From positions 32,971,501 to 33,035,500 of the forward strand of contig OX485805.1 of NCBI GenBank assembly GCA_950295325.1: a stretch of 64,000 bases of DNA, in the 5' to 3' direction. The translations under genes were made by a program, and so were the position numbers. The notes under the pieces were generated by a model. That model did not search any database and had not been told where the DNA came from. It saw only the letters and a list, made by a program, of their open reading frames with translations. Source of the stretch: Polytrichum commune (lineage: Eukaryota > Streptophyta > Polytrichopsida > Polytrichales > Polytrichaceae). How positions within the stretch are numbered: position 1 is the first letter of the stretch; every line of letters begins with the position of its first letter. Below are positions 1 to 11,871 of this stretch, piece after piece.

Positions 1-1311
1 TCACGTGTCTACACTTCTCGAACTAAATCCATATTTCAAGGGGTCCGGTGATCATTGGGAATGTCGAGGTTTTGGTGATGCGAAGGAGGGTTTAAGGTTT
101 TGTAGTTTGGAGGTAGTTGGTGAAGAAGCTTGGATTCATGAAGTTTAGGAAGAATATGAAGCTCAATACTCATCCCAAAAAAATTGCAAGATTTTGACAA
201 TAAGTGTTAAAACAAATTGCAATTGTAGCAGTCAAGCATCATATTAAATATGCAAAAAAATTGATCGTGGGGAGTTTGGTGAAAAGAACTTACATTCTAT
301 TGTGCAGCTAGTGCACAAAGTGCTCAATTTCCAAGTAGTCCGTTGTATGAGGTTGACAAGCTTAAGAAACAAAACCTCAAAACATTGCTAATCAATTCAT
401 CAGGAAGGAAGAACTTGGCAATTTGCGAGACTATGAAATTCATGCTCCACACCAACCTCTTGCATGTTTGGAGGGATGCACATCATTTTTTTACAACTTC
501 GAGAGTTTTAGCATCCAGGCAAGTTTGGATTCTAACGCCAACAACGATCTAAAGTTACTCCTCAAACACAAAATACTTGGTTGCATAATCCTCATGGAAG
601 AAACTCGAATTCCAAATCTTGTATAACGCCCATTGTGGCAAATGACTAATATTTTGTGAGATTCCAACGATGGTATTCCCGAGGTGAGAGTTAGAGGTGG
701 CAGCTACGTTGGGCAAGGTTTAGGGATTAGCATGTGTTCATGAAGAAAGAATCATCATTGTCATTATCCACTATGATCTAAACTTGCTCCTTCAAATTTC
801 CCACACTCCCTGCCATAGGGAGTGTGGCGAGTTGTTATGATTGCATCCCCACAACGCTCTCCATCTTGTATTCTTATCTCATTCGAGAAGATCAATATCA
901 ATAAATCGTTAGGTGATTTGCACCACTTAGTATCATTTGTCACAAACAAGACAAATCTTCTATACATACTGGATTTCATCCGTGCTCACTGTAAAAACAA
1001 GATACACTTTGATTACAGTGACGCACATGCATCTTGTTTCTTCAAATCTTGAGATTCAAACCTTTCAGCACTTAACTTGACAAATTGTGAGCATCAATTT
1101 CAACATTACAATGGTGCACTTTGTCACAAGCTACACTAATTCTCTATTATCAGGCATCCATGCTAACACTACAAAACTCCGTAATATCACGTGCACATTG
1201 ATTGCCACAGGTGTGATACTATAGAGTTTAGAATGTACTGGAACACTACAATGGTAGAGATAACTGTCTAGAATGTGTACACGTTGTTTCTGTGAACAGT
1301 GTATGCAACTC
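1..1311. other. Intergenic, no gene recognised
   Basis: AT-rich sequence with only short open frames that match no family I know and show no exon signals. No tRNA or transposase signature was seen. It lies on the 3' side of the methyltransferase gene. Confidence 0.5.
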
Positions 1312-1665
1312 CACTAAATATGATAATTAATGCCATATGATATTTAATGTCACTATGCTAACTTTTCGGATGGCACTTTTATGAATATTGTCATGGATGA
1401 TAGATGAGTTCATCCATTGGCCAAACCCCTACCTTCTCTTCTCAGGAACTTGCGATAAAATATTGTTATGGATGATTGAAATTTGGATGAAAAATCACTT
1501 GGTAAGCGACAGTAATTGCAACATTGTAAATCTATAATCCCCAAACATACAAGGAATGACAAATATGTTGGATTAACATTTAGTGTTGGTGACTCCGTAC
1601 CACGGTTAACAATTAGTATTGAGCACAACAATTATAATTGGTGACACTAAATACCATATGTAGTG
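1312..1665. mobile_element. MITE-like repeat, family A, copy 1
   Basis: A 354-bp repeat that starts CACTAAATATGAT and ends CATATGTAGTG, so its ends are imperfect inverted copies. The same body occurs at 34181-34540 and, more diverged, at 18538-18908. Shared landmarks in order are a TGTCAC(T)ATGCTAAC-like start, GTCATGGATGATGCATGAGTTCATCC-like text, a second ATGGATGATTGAAATTTGGATG-like text and an end segment GAATTGGTGACACTAAA-like. There is no coding capacity. CACTA...TAGTG ends suggest a non-autonomous CACTA element, but I find no clear 3-bp target duplication, so the superfamily is open. Confidence 0.6.
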
Positions 1666-2505
1666 TACCTATCTGTTAAACTTGTAGGCCATCTGCCAAA
1701 AATCTGGAGATTGAGGGCAACATTGACTGAAATGCACTTACAAGAACCCTTTCAGAGGCTTGGGAAATTAGGGGTTAATCCGGATCCTAAGGCTCAAACA
1801 ACAAATTAGAGATTTCTAGCAGCATTAACACTCCCAAATCATTTACAGGGCTCCAAGTGATGGTCATGGGGATGCAATGCAAGACCGCACGATCCAGCCT
1901 CTCCAGTACTGATGCAGTAAGAATTTCATATTTATGCCTAAGTTATTTCTAAGGAGGTTCGCTTGTGTTCTAGGCCGTGCATAGTACCTACTTCTGCATG
2001 TCCGTATAAACTAAACTCTATATTGGAGAACTATACAACAATGTATCTCCAAATAGCAAAGTGAACCAGGCTAATAACCACCATGAACACAAAGCACAAA
2101 ATCGAAAGCTTTCAACAAAAAACAAAGTCTCTCCATGTATCACTTCCATGTTATGGCCACGTTAGCCAGAGGGTACATTTTCCTTGAAAAATGAAACATC
2201 AGGGAAATCATCAGCTAATCATCAGGGAAACTACAGCCTACAAAAATTGGCCGCAGGCTTCCATTTTGTGTTCCTATCCTGTGCTAAAGCTGCAGCAAGA
2301 ATTTGATCCTTTCTTTGAGGGCAGACTCATCCAGAGCTTTCGTAGTGTCGTTCGTGTGGATTCTTGAGGAGACTACCAAAGTTCCGAAATGAAGGAAGAA
2401 ACTCCTTACTAAGTACTTCAAGGCAAAAACTTAATCCTTCTCTTAAAGAATTAGGAAAAAGAGAATTTTTCTACATTCCACCCTATATTACAGTTAGGTA
2501 ATTAT
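1666..2505. other. 3' flank of the methyltransferase gene
   Basis: No coding frame of interest. The part next to the stop codon at 2506 (roughly 2100-2505, read on the minus strand) is the likely 3' UTR. No polyadenylation signal was fixed with confidence. Confidence 0.4.
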
Positions 2506-5500
2506 CTAATTGCTAGAGTCTGAAGAATTTGCTGGCAGTGATCCTACCCAATAAGTCTTGACTCCGACAAGAATCTTTTCTCTCACAAAGGGTCCATCCT
2601 CATGGTCTGCCATGCGAGACTCCCAGCGCATACCTTGTGAGATCATCATCACCTTGTTTAACACATCAACTTCATCTCTGATAAGAATTGCTCCCTCAGG
2701 CCGCAATATCCGGTCCATTTCTAGTAGAATATCCACAATATCACACCTGTTTCAACCAACAACAGCCCAATGTAAGCAGAATGACAACAATGTGATAGCC
2801 TACTGTATGACCAATGCATTGGCTAAACTGTCTCGAGTGCAAGTGCAAATTTTGGAACATCAGGACCAAATGAGTAACCACATATATCGAGTGACTAAGC
2901 AACGTCTGAACTATTAACTGAACAGTGATGTCCCTGATAGAACATAAATTCAATTTCTCAGTCAGCACACCTGTCCTGATACATGCTGAAAACACCATTT
3001 GCGTGGATGAGGTCATATGTTCGAGGGTATGTGGAAAATGCTTCACACCTGCAAGCAATGATAAATGAATAGATCAAGAGTTTGACACACTCAATAAGTT
3101 CGAGCAAGCTACTGAAAAATCGGAAAAATCAAAAAATAATCAAAAAATAATATTAGGACAGAAGCCATTAGGTGCCCACTTCCTTCGAAGAACCATTAGA
3201 CTAGAGCATATGAAGGAATTATACCGTCCCCTCTCCTCTATTCTTTGGGGACAATGTGATCTAAAACAAACAGTTGCTTAAACAGACAGAAATATTGATC
3301 ACTTGATCATTACAGCAGATGCAATTAAACATTGCTTGCAATCAACTTGATTATGCTCAACATGTATCTAGCAAAGTACCATTTAATAATTTGGTTCTAA
3401 TTTTTCAATGCTGTATCCTTTTCGAGTCAAATCTCATATCACAAGTCCGGCTCACAGACTTACCAATTTTGATATGTACCAATGAGCCCACGTTCGTAAA
3501 TGACTCCAAGAGTGTTATCCTTGGCATCAGAAGGCATGACATTCATGACCCAAACCGGGTCTTTGACCAATGCAGCCGCAAAGCCTCCCATTCCAGCGTT
3601 CATGTCCATGATGTTCCGGTATCTCCCAGTGGCCAGCGGGGTAATCAGATGGGTCTTGTAGTATCTAACACGTTTAGCCCATAGTTCAGTATCCTGCTTG
3701 AAACTTTCAGCCGATATCCCGGGAATTGATCCACTTGCAATACGAGGAGGCACAGCTGTTAGCCTTGCAGGCCACTTGGCCAGTGCTCCACCAGCAACTT
3801 CCTTCCTGTCCTTAACTCCCGGAAGAGGGGTTATACATGTTTCCATCTTCCGATACCTGCGTCAAAGGGGAATGCCTCAGACACCCAACAACTAGATTCA
3901 TACTTTTGACACACTTACTATTACATCGAGTATTACCCCATGAACAATTGTACTCACAGGGGCAACCCCCGTTTGCGCACATTTTAGTTTACCTACCAAT
4001 GATGATTTGAGAACTCAAACCGAAATAGGCGCAACGAACCACAACAATAGTAGAATTACCAGGCAGAATCAGGATTCTCTGCTTTGCTGCAGATGTGGGG
4101 ACGAAGCTCGGGATCCTTCTTACGGCTCTGCTCGCATTCAGCGTGGTTCCATGGCTTCTGCCAAATGGCAAGATTATCTTTCTCTGCAAATTTCTTCCAA
4201 CAAAGGTGGCGAGCTGCCTCTTCAATTCCATCTTGTTCTTTTTTCAGATCCTCCTGAGTCCTTTCCCAACCCCTGTAATGGGTTCTCCAGTTGATGGGTG
4301 GGCCAGAAAGGATCCAGAATCCACCAGGCCTCAACACACGGTCCACCTCGGTCAAGTAAATACTATCTGCATTTTACGGGAAAATGATGATCCTCTTAAA
4401 TCGCTGAAAGATGTGCGAAATGAAAAGAAAGTTGACATGTGGGTGACCAACATACAATGCCGTGAATCAGCTGAAAGAGTGCTACTGGAAATTGCAAAGC
4501 AAACAAGTCAAATAAACAGACGGTGGAAACCAGCGACCAAGGAGGTTACCATATCCTGCCCAAGGAATGAGACACCGAGAGCAATGTGCCATGTCGAAAG
4601 ACCGAGCTGGATATGGCATGCGGTTTTCGGCCATGATCCCAAGGATGGCAGGGACACCTCTCTCCAAAGCAAATTGCACCTGGGATACATGTGTATCTCG
4701 TGGTGCGAAGGACATAGCCAATACATCTCTCTTCAGCAAATATGCACCCCAACTGGCCACCTGCGAATCACACACGCGATATTATTGACATATCTTCTCC
4801 TGAAAAATATGGACTACACGGCATCATCACTGGCACATTAGGTCCAATTTCAACAGAGAACGAGTTAGGTATTTAGCGCCGAGTTGTGCTCATTATGTCA
4901 ATTGCTGGATATCTCTCGATCACATCCTATTCCCCTTGAATTCCTCCCAGCAGTCACTAACCTGAAACTGACCACAAATCAATGAACAGAAACCAGTAAA
5001 CCTTCACGGATGATGTTTGTCCACTTACCCCGCAACCGGTATCAATCGCTGTTCGGATTGTACCATCGCTAAGAGGGATCAGTTCAGCAATGTCATCAAT
5101 GTACTTGTCAGCACCACCAGCAGAAAATGTTCCTCCACCTGGGAAATGGAGCTGCTCACCTTGAAACTGAACCCATTTCTGGATTGCTTTTTCAACTGTA
5201 AGCTCCTTGTGGGGAGTATTTGCGAACCATGCGTAGTCCCGGCTCTTAGGCCATGGGAAGGGGTTCTTGTAACCGGGAGGTGCAGGAATCAAGCATCGAA
5301 GAAGCTCATCCTTCTCGGGACAATGCCGTTCTCGGTAAATAAGTTTTTCGCGAGGGAACTTCAATGAGCGGTCATTGTCTTCGCAAGGAGTATACTCACT
5401 ATACTTCATATCACAAGGCTCAAACTGAGTGATGTTCGACCCAACCTCAGCGTTCGATTGACTGTGGTGGGCACTGAAGTCGAGCGAGCCGCTTGTTTTG

Positions 5501-6772
5501 CAAGGCCGAAGAAGCTTCTGGTCTTGAAATGATGCAGCTTTAAGATCAACTTCATTGCTGTTCTGCCACGAGCCCAATATGTAGAAGAAGCAGCAGAGGC
5601 CTGCCACACTGACCATCCATGTGATTTTCTTTCGCTTCGCTACATCAGCATTATGAATTTTCGGAGATCCCGGTCCCAATACACCTGTACAGACATAGCG
5701 AGTGACGATCAGGAGTCAAGAAAATTATATTGTACACCATTTCTTCAGACGAACCCAGCTTGATATTCACGAGGCATAGAGCTAGGAATGTATTCAAGCT
5801 AAGTTTCGCCATAAAAAGGGACCTACCGGTCTGTCTATATGGCTTCACCCATCAAGCATTAAAACTGAGTGTGCCTTTCCAAGCATTGAAACAGGATGGC
5901 ATTTTTTGAGCATATGATTTCCACGGTGTATGTTGTAACTTCCTAGATAGAACCAGTTTGCAAGTTCTTCGCAATAATGGATGGTCTGTTCAATCTACTG
6001 TGGCAATTTCTCCAAAGGACTTTCAGTTCAGTTTGTATTTACTGTGAAGTTCGAACAATCACTGACTGCGTTTGTGCAAGAAATCTTTATTATCTCCTTC
6101 TGAGAGCTCTACAAGGACATACAAGTCCGGTTGCACCTCAGGCTAGTACGTGTCGCTAAATACTCTTGCAATGCTTATTCAACTGGAGCATAAGCAATCT
6201 GCGATGTACGTGCATAACCATTTCCACAGCTGTCGAGTAATGTTGAATATTCCAAGTCATGCCCAACTAGACAAACATATGAAAGAGTCTCCATGAGGCT
6301 TACATGCAGGATATTGAACGCCTCCGTGATGGTTTGAGTTTCTAGGTCTTAACGTCTCTTTCCTCTATTACTCCCTGAACTCTGAACCCTTCAGAATATT
6401 TCACGCATATATTCAAACCTACTGCCATCGCTAAGCTTTGCCAAATAGAGTCGAGGAACCTGGTCTATTTAACAAATGAAAGACCCAGAAACGGATCCTC
6501 CGTTATCAACGAGGGAGCACCAAGGATATTAACGCAGACATCACCATCCTAAGCGGAAAAGAAAACCAAAGAGGAAATGCTGTTTGAATGTATCCTACTC
6601 CGAGAATACCAAGTTAAGCCTACACATGTACCATGATGGATCATCGTGGCATTGTGTATGCGCTGGAGCAAGGTTAACATTGATATCATGAAGAATTATG
6701 TGAGACAAAAACTAATGTGCCCAGGCAGGAACTACGGTTAAGATGAATACCGTTAAACAGCTTGGTTGCCAT
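2506..6772 (-). CDS. Probable SAM-dependent methyltransferase, PMT family (QUA2-like, DUF248)
   Basis: Seven coding exons, complement of 2506-2746, 2971-3048, 3464-3856, 4060-4366, 4550-4760, 5029-5684 and 6751-6772. They join in frame to 635 residues, normal for this family (about 600-650). All introns are GT-AG. Order: short cytosolic tail, one membrane anchor (about residues 28-47, rich in V/G/L/F), EYTPCED, YRERHCP, the SAM-binding DTGCGV (222-227) followed by [36 protein letters not shown] and a second half with [20 protein letters not shown] and MDRILRPEG. It is closest in memory to Arabidopsis PMT16/17/18. Known relatives are Golgi type II proteins linked to pectin (homogalacturonan) methylation; that role is inferred here. 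The first exon has only 22 coding bases (reads MATKLFNG) and is the least certain part. The next exon cannot supply a start itself: no in-frame ATG lies between its upstream stop and the conserved region. Confidence 0.93.
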
Positions 6773-8150
6773 GTCGAAGATGTAGCTACAATATTGGTAT
6801 TAAGTGTCGCACCATCCACCAGTAGACTTGTCCTTCCTGCTTAGTCGATGCAAGCTGTAAAGGTGTATGTCACCGACCTCGGCCTCGCATGCTCCCTCCA
6901 ACACGCTTATAGGAAGATTAAGCACTCTGGAAATAGATGATGAACCTTTCCTGCGCCGGATCCTGACTGCTGTGAAACAAAGTTTTAAGAGGAACAAAGT
7001 GCAGAGCGTACTATGTGCTTCTTGATAACCCACATGTCAGGCTACACGTAGCGGAGGAACGGATGCTCTACCTCCCTGCCTTCCTTAAACTGCGCCGCTC
7101 GGTACATCAATAGCAGCAAGGGCAAGGAGCACCAGAAACGGCACCTTCAGAACACCTTAAAGACTCCTAACAACACAAACACATACTACGACACATTCAT
7201 CTCCAGCGAGCGCACGCCTACTCGATCTCCTGCCTTCTCCCTCACCGCCAACAAAACATTGGACAACCAACCAGAGCACCAACTTCCCACCCCAAGATTT
7301 ACCTGAGTAACCAAACCTTCAACTCAAAACTGCACTAAAATATTCCCCCCAACACCAGAACCAAAACACGAAAGAATCTCAAAGTACTCACCACCCAGAC
7401 CTCCAACACCGGAGACTAGATCGAAACAACTCACCGCCCAAGATTGCTAACATCAGCAATCCATAGCGACTCCCATCCTTATACTACATGTCCACACGAA
7501 CGCCACACCATGAGATAATAATCCCACAAGAGCCTAACCCTCGCCCTCCAACACCAGCCCGAAATGAGGGAAAAAAACTAAAATCTAAAAACTAAAACCG
7601 GCACCACCACCACCACCAAAGACAGCTTGCTGTGATGATGAAACCAATCCCCCAATTACCCACACAACCTGCTGCGGAACCATCAATGCAGCAGTACAGT
7701 AAGCTTCCTACCACGAACAGAAACCGCAAAGCATGAGCATGGAATGGCGACAGAAGAAGGTCCCAGAAGAGATGTGCGAGACAGACGTAAGAGAAGGCTT
7801 AAATGAAAGCAACATTAGGGGGGGGAGGGGAGGGGAGCGCGATGGGAGAGAGATGCAATCGAGGCATGAGTGAGGGAGGGTGACAACCAGTGACAGCAAT
7901 TGAGCAACAGCCTGCCCCAGCAGACAGCCAGCCGCTGCAACCACAACCAGGACGGGACGGCCTGATTTTTACTCTGGTTAATTTCCGTTTCTTACTTCCC
8001 TTTTTCACCCTCGCCCGGCGTGTGGCCCAGCCACGGGAGTTACCTCGGGTAGAACGGGCTGGGCGGGCTGACGCCAGATCTACTGGATTTTCCCCGTGTG
8101 GGCCCCACCTCTAACCTTCAGTCACTTGGGTGGGCTCAGCTCTAGGTGAT
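6773..8150 (-). promoter_or_regulatory. Probable 5' UTR and promoter region of the PMT gene
   Basis: This stretch is richer in G+C than the surroundings and free of recognised repeats. The proposed start ATG at 6772 has G at -3 and G at +4, a good plant context. A purine-rich run of G with a few A (7818-7840) lies in the upstream half. The transcription start cannot be placed from sequence alone; no clear TATA box was chosen. Confidence 0.4.
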
Positions 8151-9375
8151 GGGGATCTTGAGTTCCATTTGCCTTGTATTTTCCCAAGGCAGGTCTTATG
8201 TGGGCCTTATTATGTGCTCGCCCTTTTCAATGGGACACCTGTACCTATTTGGGTACTTATTTGGGTGGTATGTGGGAAGGCTTCTTGTTAATCATGGATG
8301 CCACACTTACATGTGTTACAATCACATTGGACTCAATTGGTAGATAAGGCCCCTGCCCAAGGGCAATCATATGGCGAGCCGAGAGCAGCCCGAGGGGTCT
8401 TATCGTGCGTAGCCATTCTAGATTGTGAAGCGTTTACATCTTATAATGTGCCTATGTATTGCATTGCAAACATTAGCGGAGGGCTTTATGAAAGAGAGAA
8501 AACCAACATTGGGTAATCCGACATAAATTCGAGCCCGTTGGTTTTATCCTACTCAAGAATCTCCTTGGTGCATGGTGGGGGTTGCTTGCTTACCTTGTGG
8601 TAGATGGCCTCTTGTTTGCACTTTCATCCTCATGTAGTTTGTGCTTCTCTACTTCTGATTTAGAAATTGGAAATGACAATTTTTTCGTTCACAATTGTTA
8701 ACCATGTCAGACTAAAAATGTGTGGACCTTGCAAGGTCAATCTTCTAATTTTCCTAATCCAACAGTCTACGTCGTATGTGGAGTCAAGAGTGCCCACAAA
8801 AGGGACATGTACTTTAGTTGACTTTGGATTCAAAATATAGGACTAGGGTGGGTTGATGGGAACTTGACCAGTCCAAAACGCTCATTTAATGGACCACCCT
8901 TGCTTGAAGTTTGGGTTCTCAAACTTCAAGGGAGTATTAAGTTCAAGACCAATAAGATTTGACATGAAAGTGGTGACACATTAGAGTTACTATCACACTT
9001 CATTGTTACAATTAAGTAATATAACAAATAATGCATACAAGACATGAGAATTATGAACTTTCAAACTTTGTACATTACAAAAGTTTCACAACTTATCAAA
9101 AATGATGCGATTAGTTGTATGCTCAAACCACTTAGTCATAAAAGGAGGTGTAGGAGAGAGACCAAAAATCCTTTCTCCTCCCTTGAACTCATTTCTTCTT
9201 TGCCAAAGGGCCAAAGGCACTACTTTTACTTACTTTATCCAATATAGTATAAGTCCTCTATTCACAATTATACTTTAGTTCTAACTAACAATTTAGTATG
9301 TTTGGAAAAACTACTTGTTTAAAATTAAAAAGGATGTGCACTTGTGGAGAAATTTAAAAAATAAAAATAAACATG

Positions 9376-9415
<40 letters not shown>

Positions 9416-9633
9416 CTTTGAGTGTTTGTATTCCATGTTCATCGACCACCATAATTATATTTTTATGGAATCTAGTGTACAACATATTGGTAGTTGGAAT
9501 TGCCCAAAATTCATGCATAAATCCAAATATACTTAAATCCTAGTTTTCTTCGATGAATCTTCTATGTTTGGTCCTTCTAGAATTATTTTTCACCTTGGCG
9601 CTCAATCACATTATTCTAATTTGAATCATGGAT
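8151..9633. other. Intergenic, repeat-family C body
   Basis: No gene. Text at about 9040-9290 recurs in diverged form at 23100-23320 and partly at 56370-56490, leading into a hairpin array at each place. A separate segment (9300-9545) recurs at 13264-13505 and partly at 55069-55110 and 55850-55985. A perfect inverted repeat CTTGAAGTTTG / CAAACTTCAAG with a 6-base loop lies near 8900-8930. A (AAC)n microsatellite covers 9376-9416. Confidence 0.5.
9376..9416. repeat. (AAC)n microsatellite
   Basis: About thirteen uninterrupted AAC/ACA triplets inside the family C-related segment. A shorter, broken version sits at the matching place near 13358-13375. Confidence 0.9.
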
Positions 9634-9860
9634 AGCCATTGGGAGTTGTCTAACTCCAATTTGTATCATCTAATTGAAGTCGTCTAACTCCAACACAAAC
9701 ATCTTCCATTGGGAGTTGTCTAAGTCAAAGTTGGAGTTGTCTAATTCCAACATAAAAATTCTCCATTGGGAGTTGTCAAACCCTAGTGCATGATTCGCTC
9801 ATGGGTTGTCTAACCCTTGTGTTCAATTTCTTCCTCTTGAGTTGTTTGACTCCAATTGCC
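9634..9860. repeat. Hairpin array C1 (short inverted repeats around a GTCT loop)
   Basis: Several small inverted repeats in a row, each with the loop GTCT or close to it. Examples are GTTGGAGTT-GTCT-AATTCCAAC at about 9730 (one G:T position) and GGGTT-GTCT-AACCC at 9803-9816, plus ATTGGGAGTT-GTCT-AACTCCAAT near 9638. Spacers are AT-rich and unalike. The same organisation is seen at 23341-23668 and 56559-57043. Confidence 0.75.
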
Positions 9861-11286
9861 GTATGCTCACATACCGAGTACAACACGTTATGGTTGGTCA
9901 TCATTATTCATGAAGTAATCAACTGATCTCTTAAATCGAGGTACCACTTAAATACATCACATTTATCCATAAAAGATGAGAGCAACCATCCAATGTTTGA
10001 CTTTTGCATCTTGTCTTTGTCGTGTGAGTCGGAAACTCTCCAGTTCCAACAAATACTGTAGATATATTGACATGTTGGATCCACCAAACTCACGGCTCCC
10101 CATAAGTTCTCAACCTTCATATAAATGTTCCCAAGAAAAACCAATTAGACTCAAGACCAAATTCTGGTGAGGCTAAGAACATAAGACAACACCTTTTTTA
10201 CCATGGATAATTTGTTCATAGGTCCTAACTTATATATAGAAGCAAACTACGAGAAGAATTAACTTGCCTATGAGACTCGGGGTTTTTTTCCCTTGTTGTG
10301 ACAACTATAATAGCAACATTTCATTTCTTCATGATTTGAGTTAGGAAGCATCCACTTTGAGGCCATCAATTGGCAAGGAAATTTACAAGCTTTTTCCTAA
10401 CCTTCTCCAATTTTAGATGGACCCGGTTTCTTGTGATGGGTGAGACAATGGACTCATATGAGGCCTACAAAATGATGACCCAAGGTAGAGGGTGTTAATT
10501 TCATACCCTCCCAAAAACGCATCCTATGCAAGACTTGTAATCTCGTAATTGGAGCACACCTTAAATGATTTAAATGTCTCAAATACATACCATAAACAAA
10601 TTTGGGATAAATAAAATGAAATTAATTATGAAAAATGCGGGATGTAAACTTGCTTAGAATATAATCTTGGGTCCAAAAAATTTCTCTCAACCAATAAGAT
10701 CACTTGATTTTGGAATTTCTTTCGGCTTAGACTGTCCAAGTGTATACCCACCACCATATGTTGGAGTTTGTAATCACTTATAGATCACAAACTCCACTAT
10801 AGTGAATCACAATTTGATTTGGTTAGAATCACACTATATCCACGTTCCACTTGCAATAAGTGCTTGCATTGGCACATGGTACCACATAAGAATCATGAAA
10901 CACAATGGTTCAGCTTGGCACATTAATTTTCCACTCACACCAAAATTGGCCCCATTGGGCAAGTACCTAGTATAGTGCAACTTCGGACGTAATTTCCTTA
11001 GTGATAAGCAATAACATCTAAACATTGATTTTCAAGTGTATACAAAGGTAAAAGAAATCATACTAGGTAGTTTATTTGTTTTATTATGCCCACTATAACA
11101 TGAAACACCTCCTTGCTCTATTTGTAGAATACAATCAAGTATGGACTTGTGTTGTCTTAGTCCATTGCATTCATGCACGTGAATTTTGTCTTGGGTCATC
11201 CATGTACCCATCCATTCAACATTTTGTTGTTGACATTCAATTGTTTTTGGGATGGTGATTGCATGATTATCATACAACCTTTCTAA
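9861..11286. other. Intergenic, nothing recognised
   Basis: AT-rich sequence with short open frames only. The first 100 bases after the hairpin array resemble the segments following arrays C2 and C3 (TGCTCACAT..CTAAGTACA.CA). No coding or RNA gene seen. Confidence 0.5.
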
Positions 11287-11871
11287 TTAGGGCGGCTTTA
11301 TATTAGGGGCCATTTGGCGGCCGGGCCATTTGGAGTAGAGGCAACTTGGACTTGAAGTGGCCCTTACTTTACTCTAACTTTAGCTCTACTTTACAAAGTG
11401 GCCCGTTGAGTGGCCCTTGCAATATAAAGTCCATAGGACCACTTGTAGGGTCCAAATTGGAAATTCCGCTTTAAAGTGGGCCTTCCAAATGGCCCTAGGG
11501 ACTTTATATTGTAAGGGCCACTCAACGGGCCACTTTGTCTTAAATGAATTATGCCCCTTCTTGAACTAAAGTCATAAAGTCATAAAGTCATAAATGACTA
11601 TATGACGGAAGTTGGGTGAAGTGGCCCGTAGATGCGAAGTGGCTCTCCATAAACCCTCGACCCATTTTTTTGCCGGCGGGCCACTTTTTTCCCTCCAAAA
11701 TGCCGCCATGTCACCCGCCACGCAAGCTTTAGGAGAAGTGGGCCGACTCTCAATATAAAGCTCTCGGGGCCATATTAGGGACCATTTGGACAATCTAAGC
11801 ACTCTCATTGGTTGATGCCTAGGGTTTGGAAACGGCCCCTAGAAATGGCCCCTAATATAAAGCGGCCCTAA
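11287..11871. mobile_element. Non-autonomous DNA transposon with 29-bp terminal inverted repeats
   Basis: Both ends carry the same inverted sequence: TTAGGGC(G/C)GCTTTATATT continuing into AGGGGCCATTT. The element is 585 bp, richer in GGCC words than its flanks, and codes for nothing recognised. It contains a second, internal inverted repeat (11395-11432 against 11499-11536). Terminal TAGGG is reminiscent of hAT ends, but the 8 bases on the two sides do not match, so the superfamily is not assigned. Confidence 0.75.
11395..11536. repeat. Internal 38-bp inverted repeat within the 11.3-11.9 kb element
   Basis: The left arm 11395-11432 begins AAAGTGGCCCGTTGAGTGG. The right arm 11499-11536 ends CCACTCAACGGGCCACTTT. 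The arms match at all but one of 38 positions and are 66 bases apart, so a single strand could form a long stem. Confidence 0.85.

Noticed and set aside
4095-4841. Long open frame on the plus strand (248 codons)
   Set aside because: It runs antisense across PMT exons 2 and 3 and their intron. The minus-strand exons carry the conserved methyltransferase motifs, so this is a shadow.
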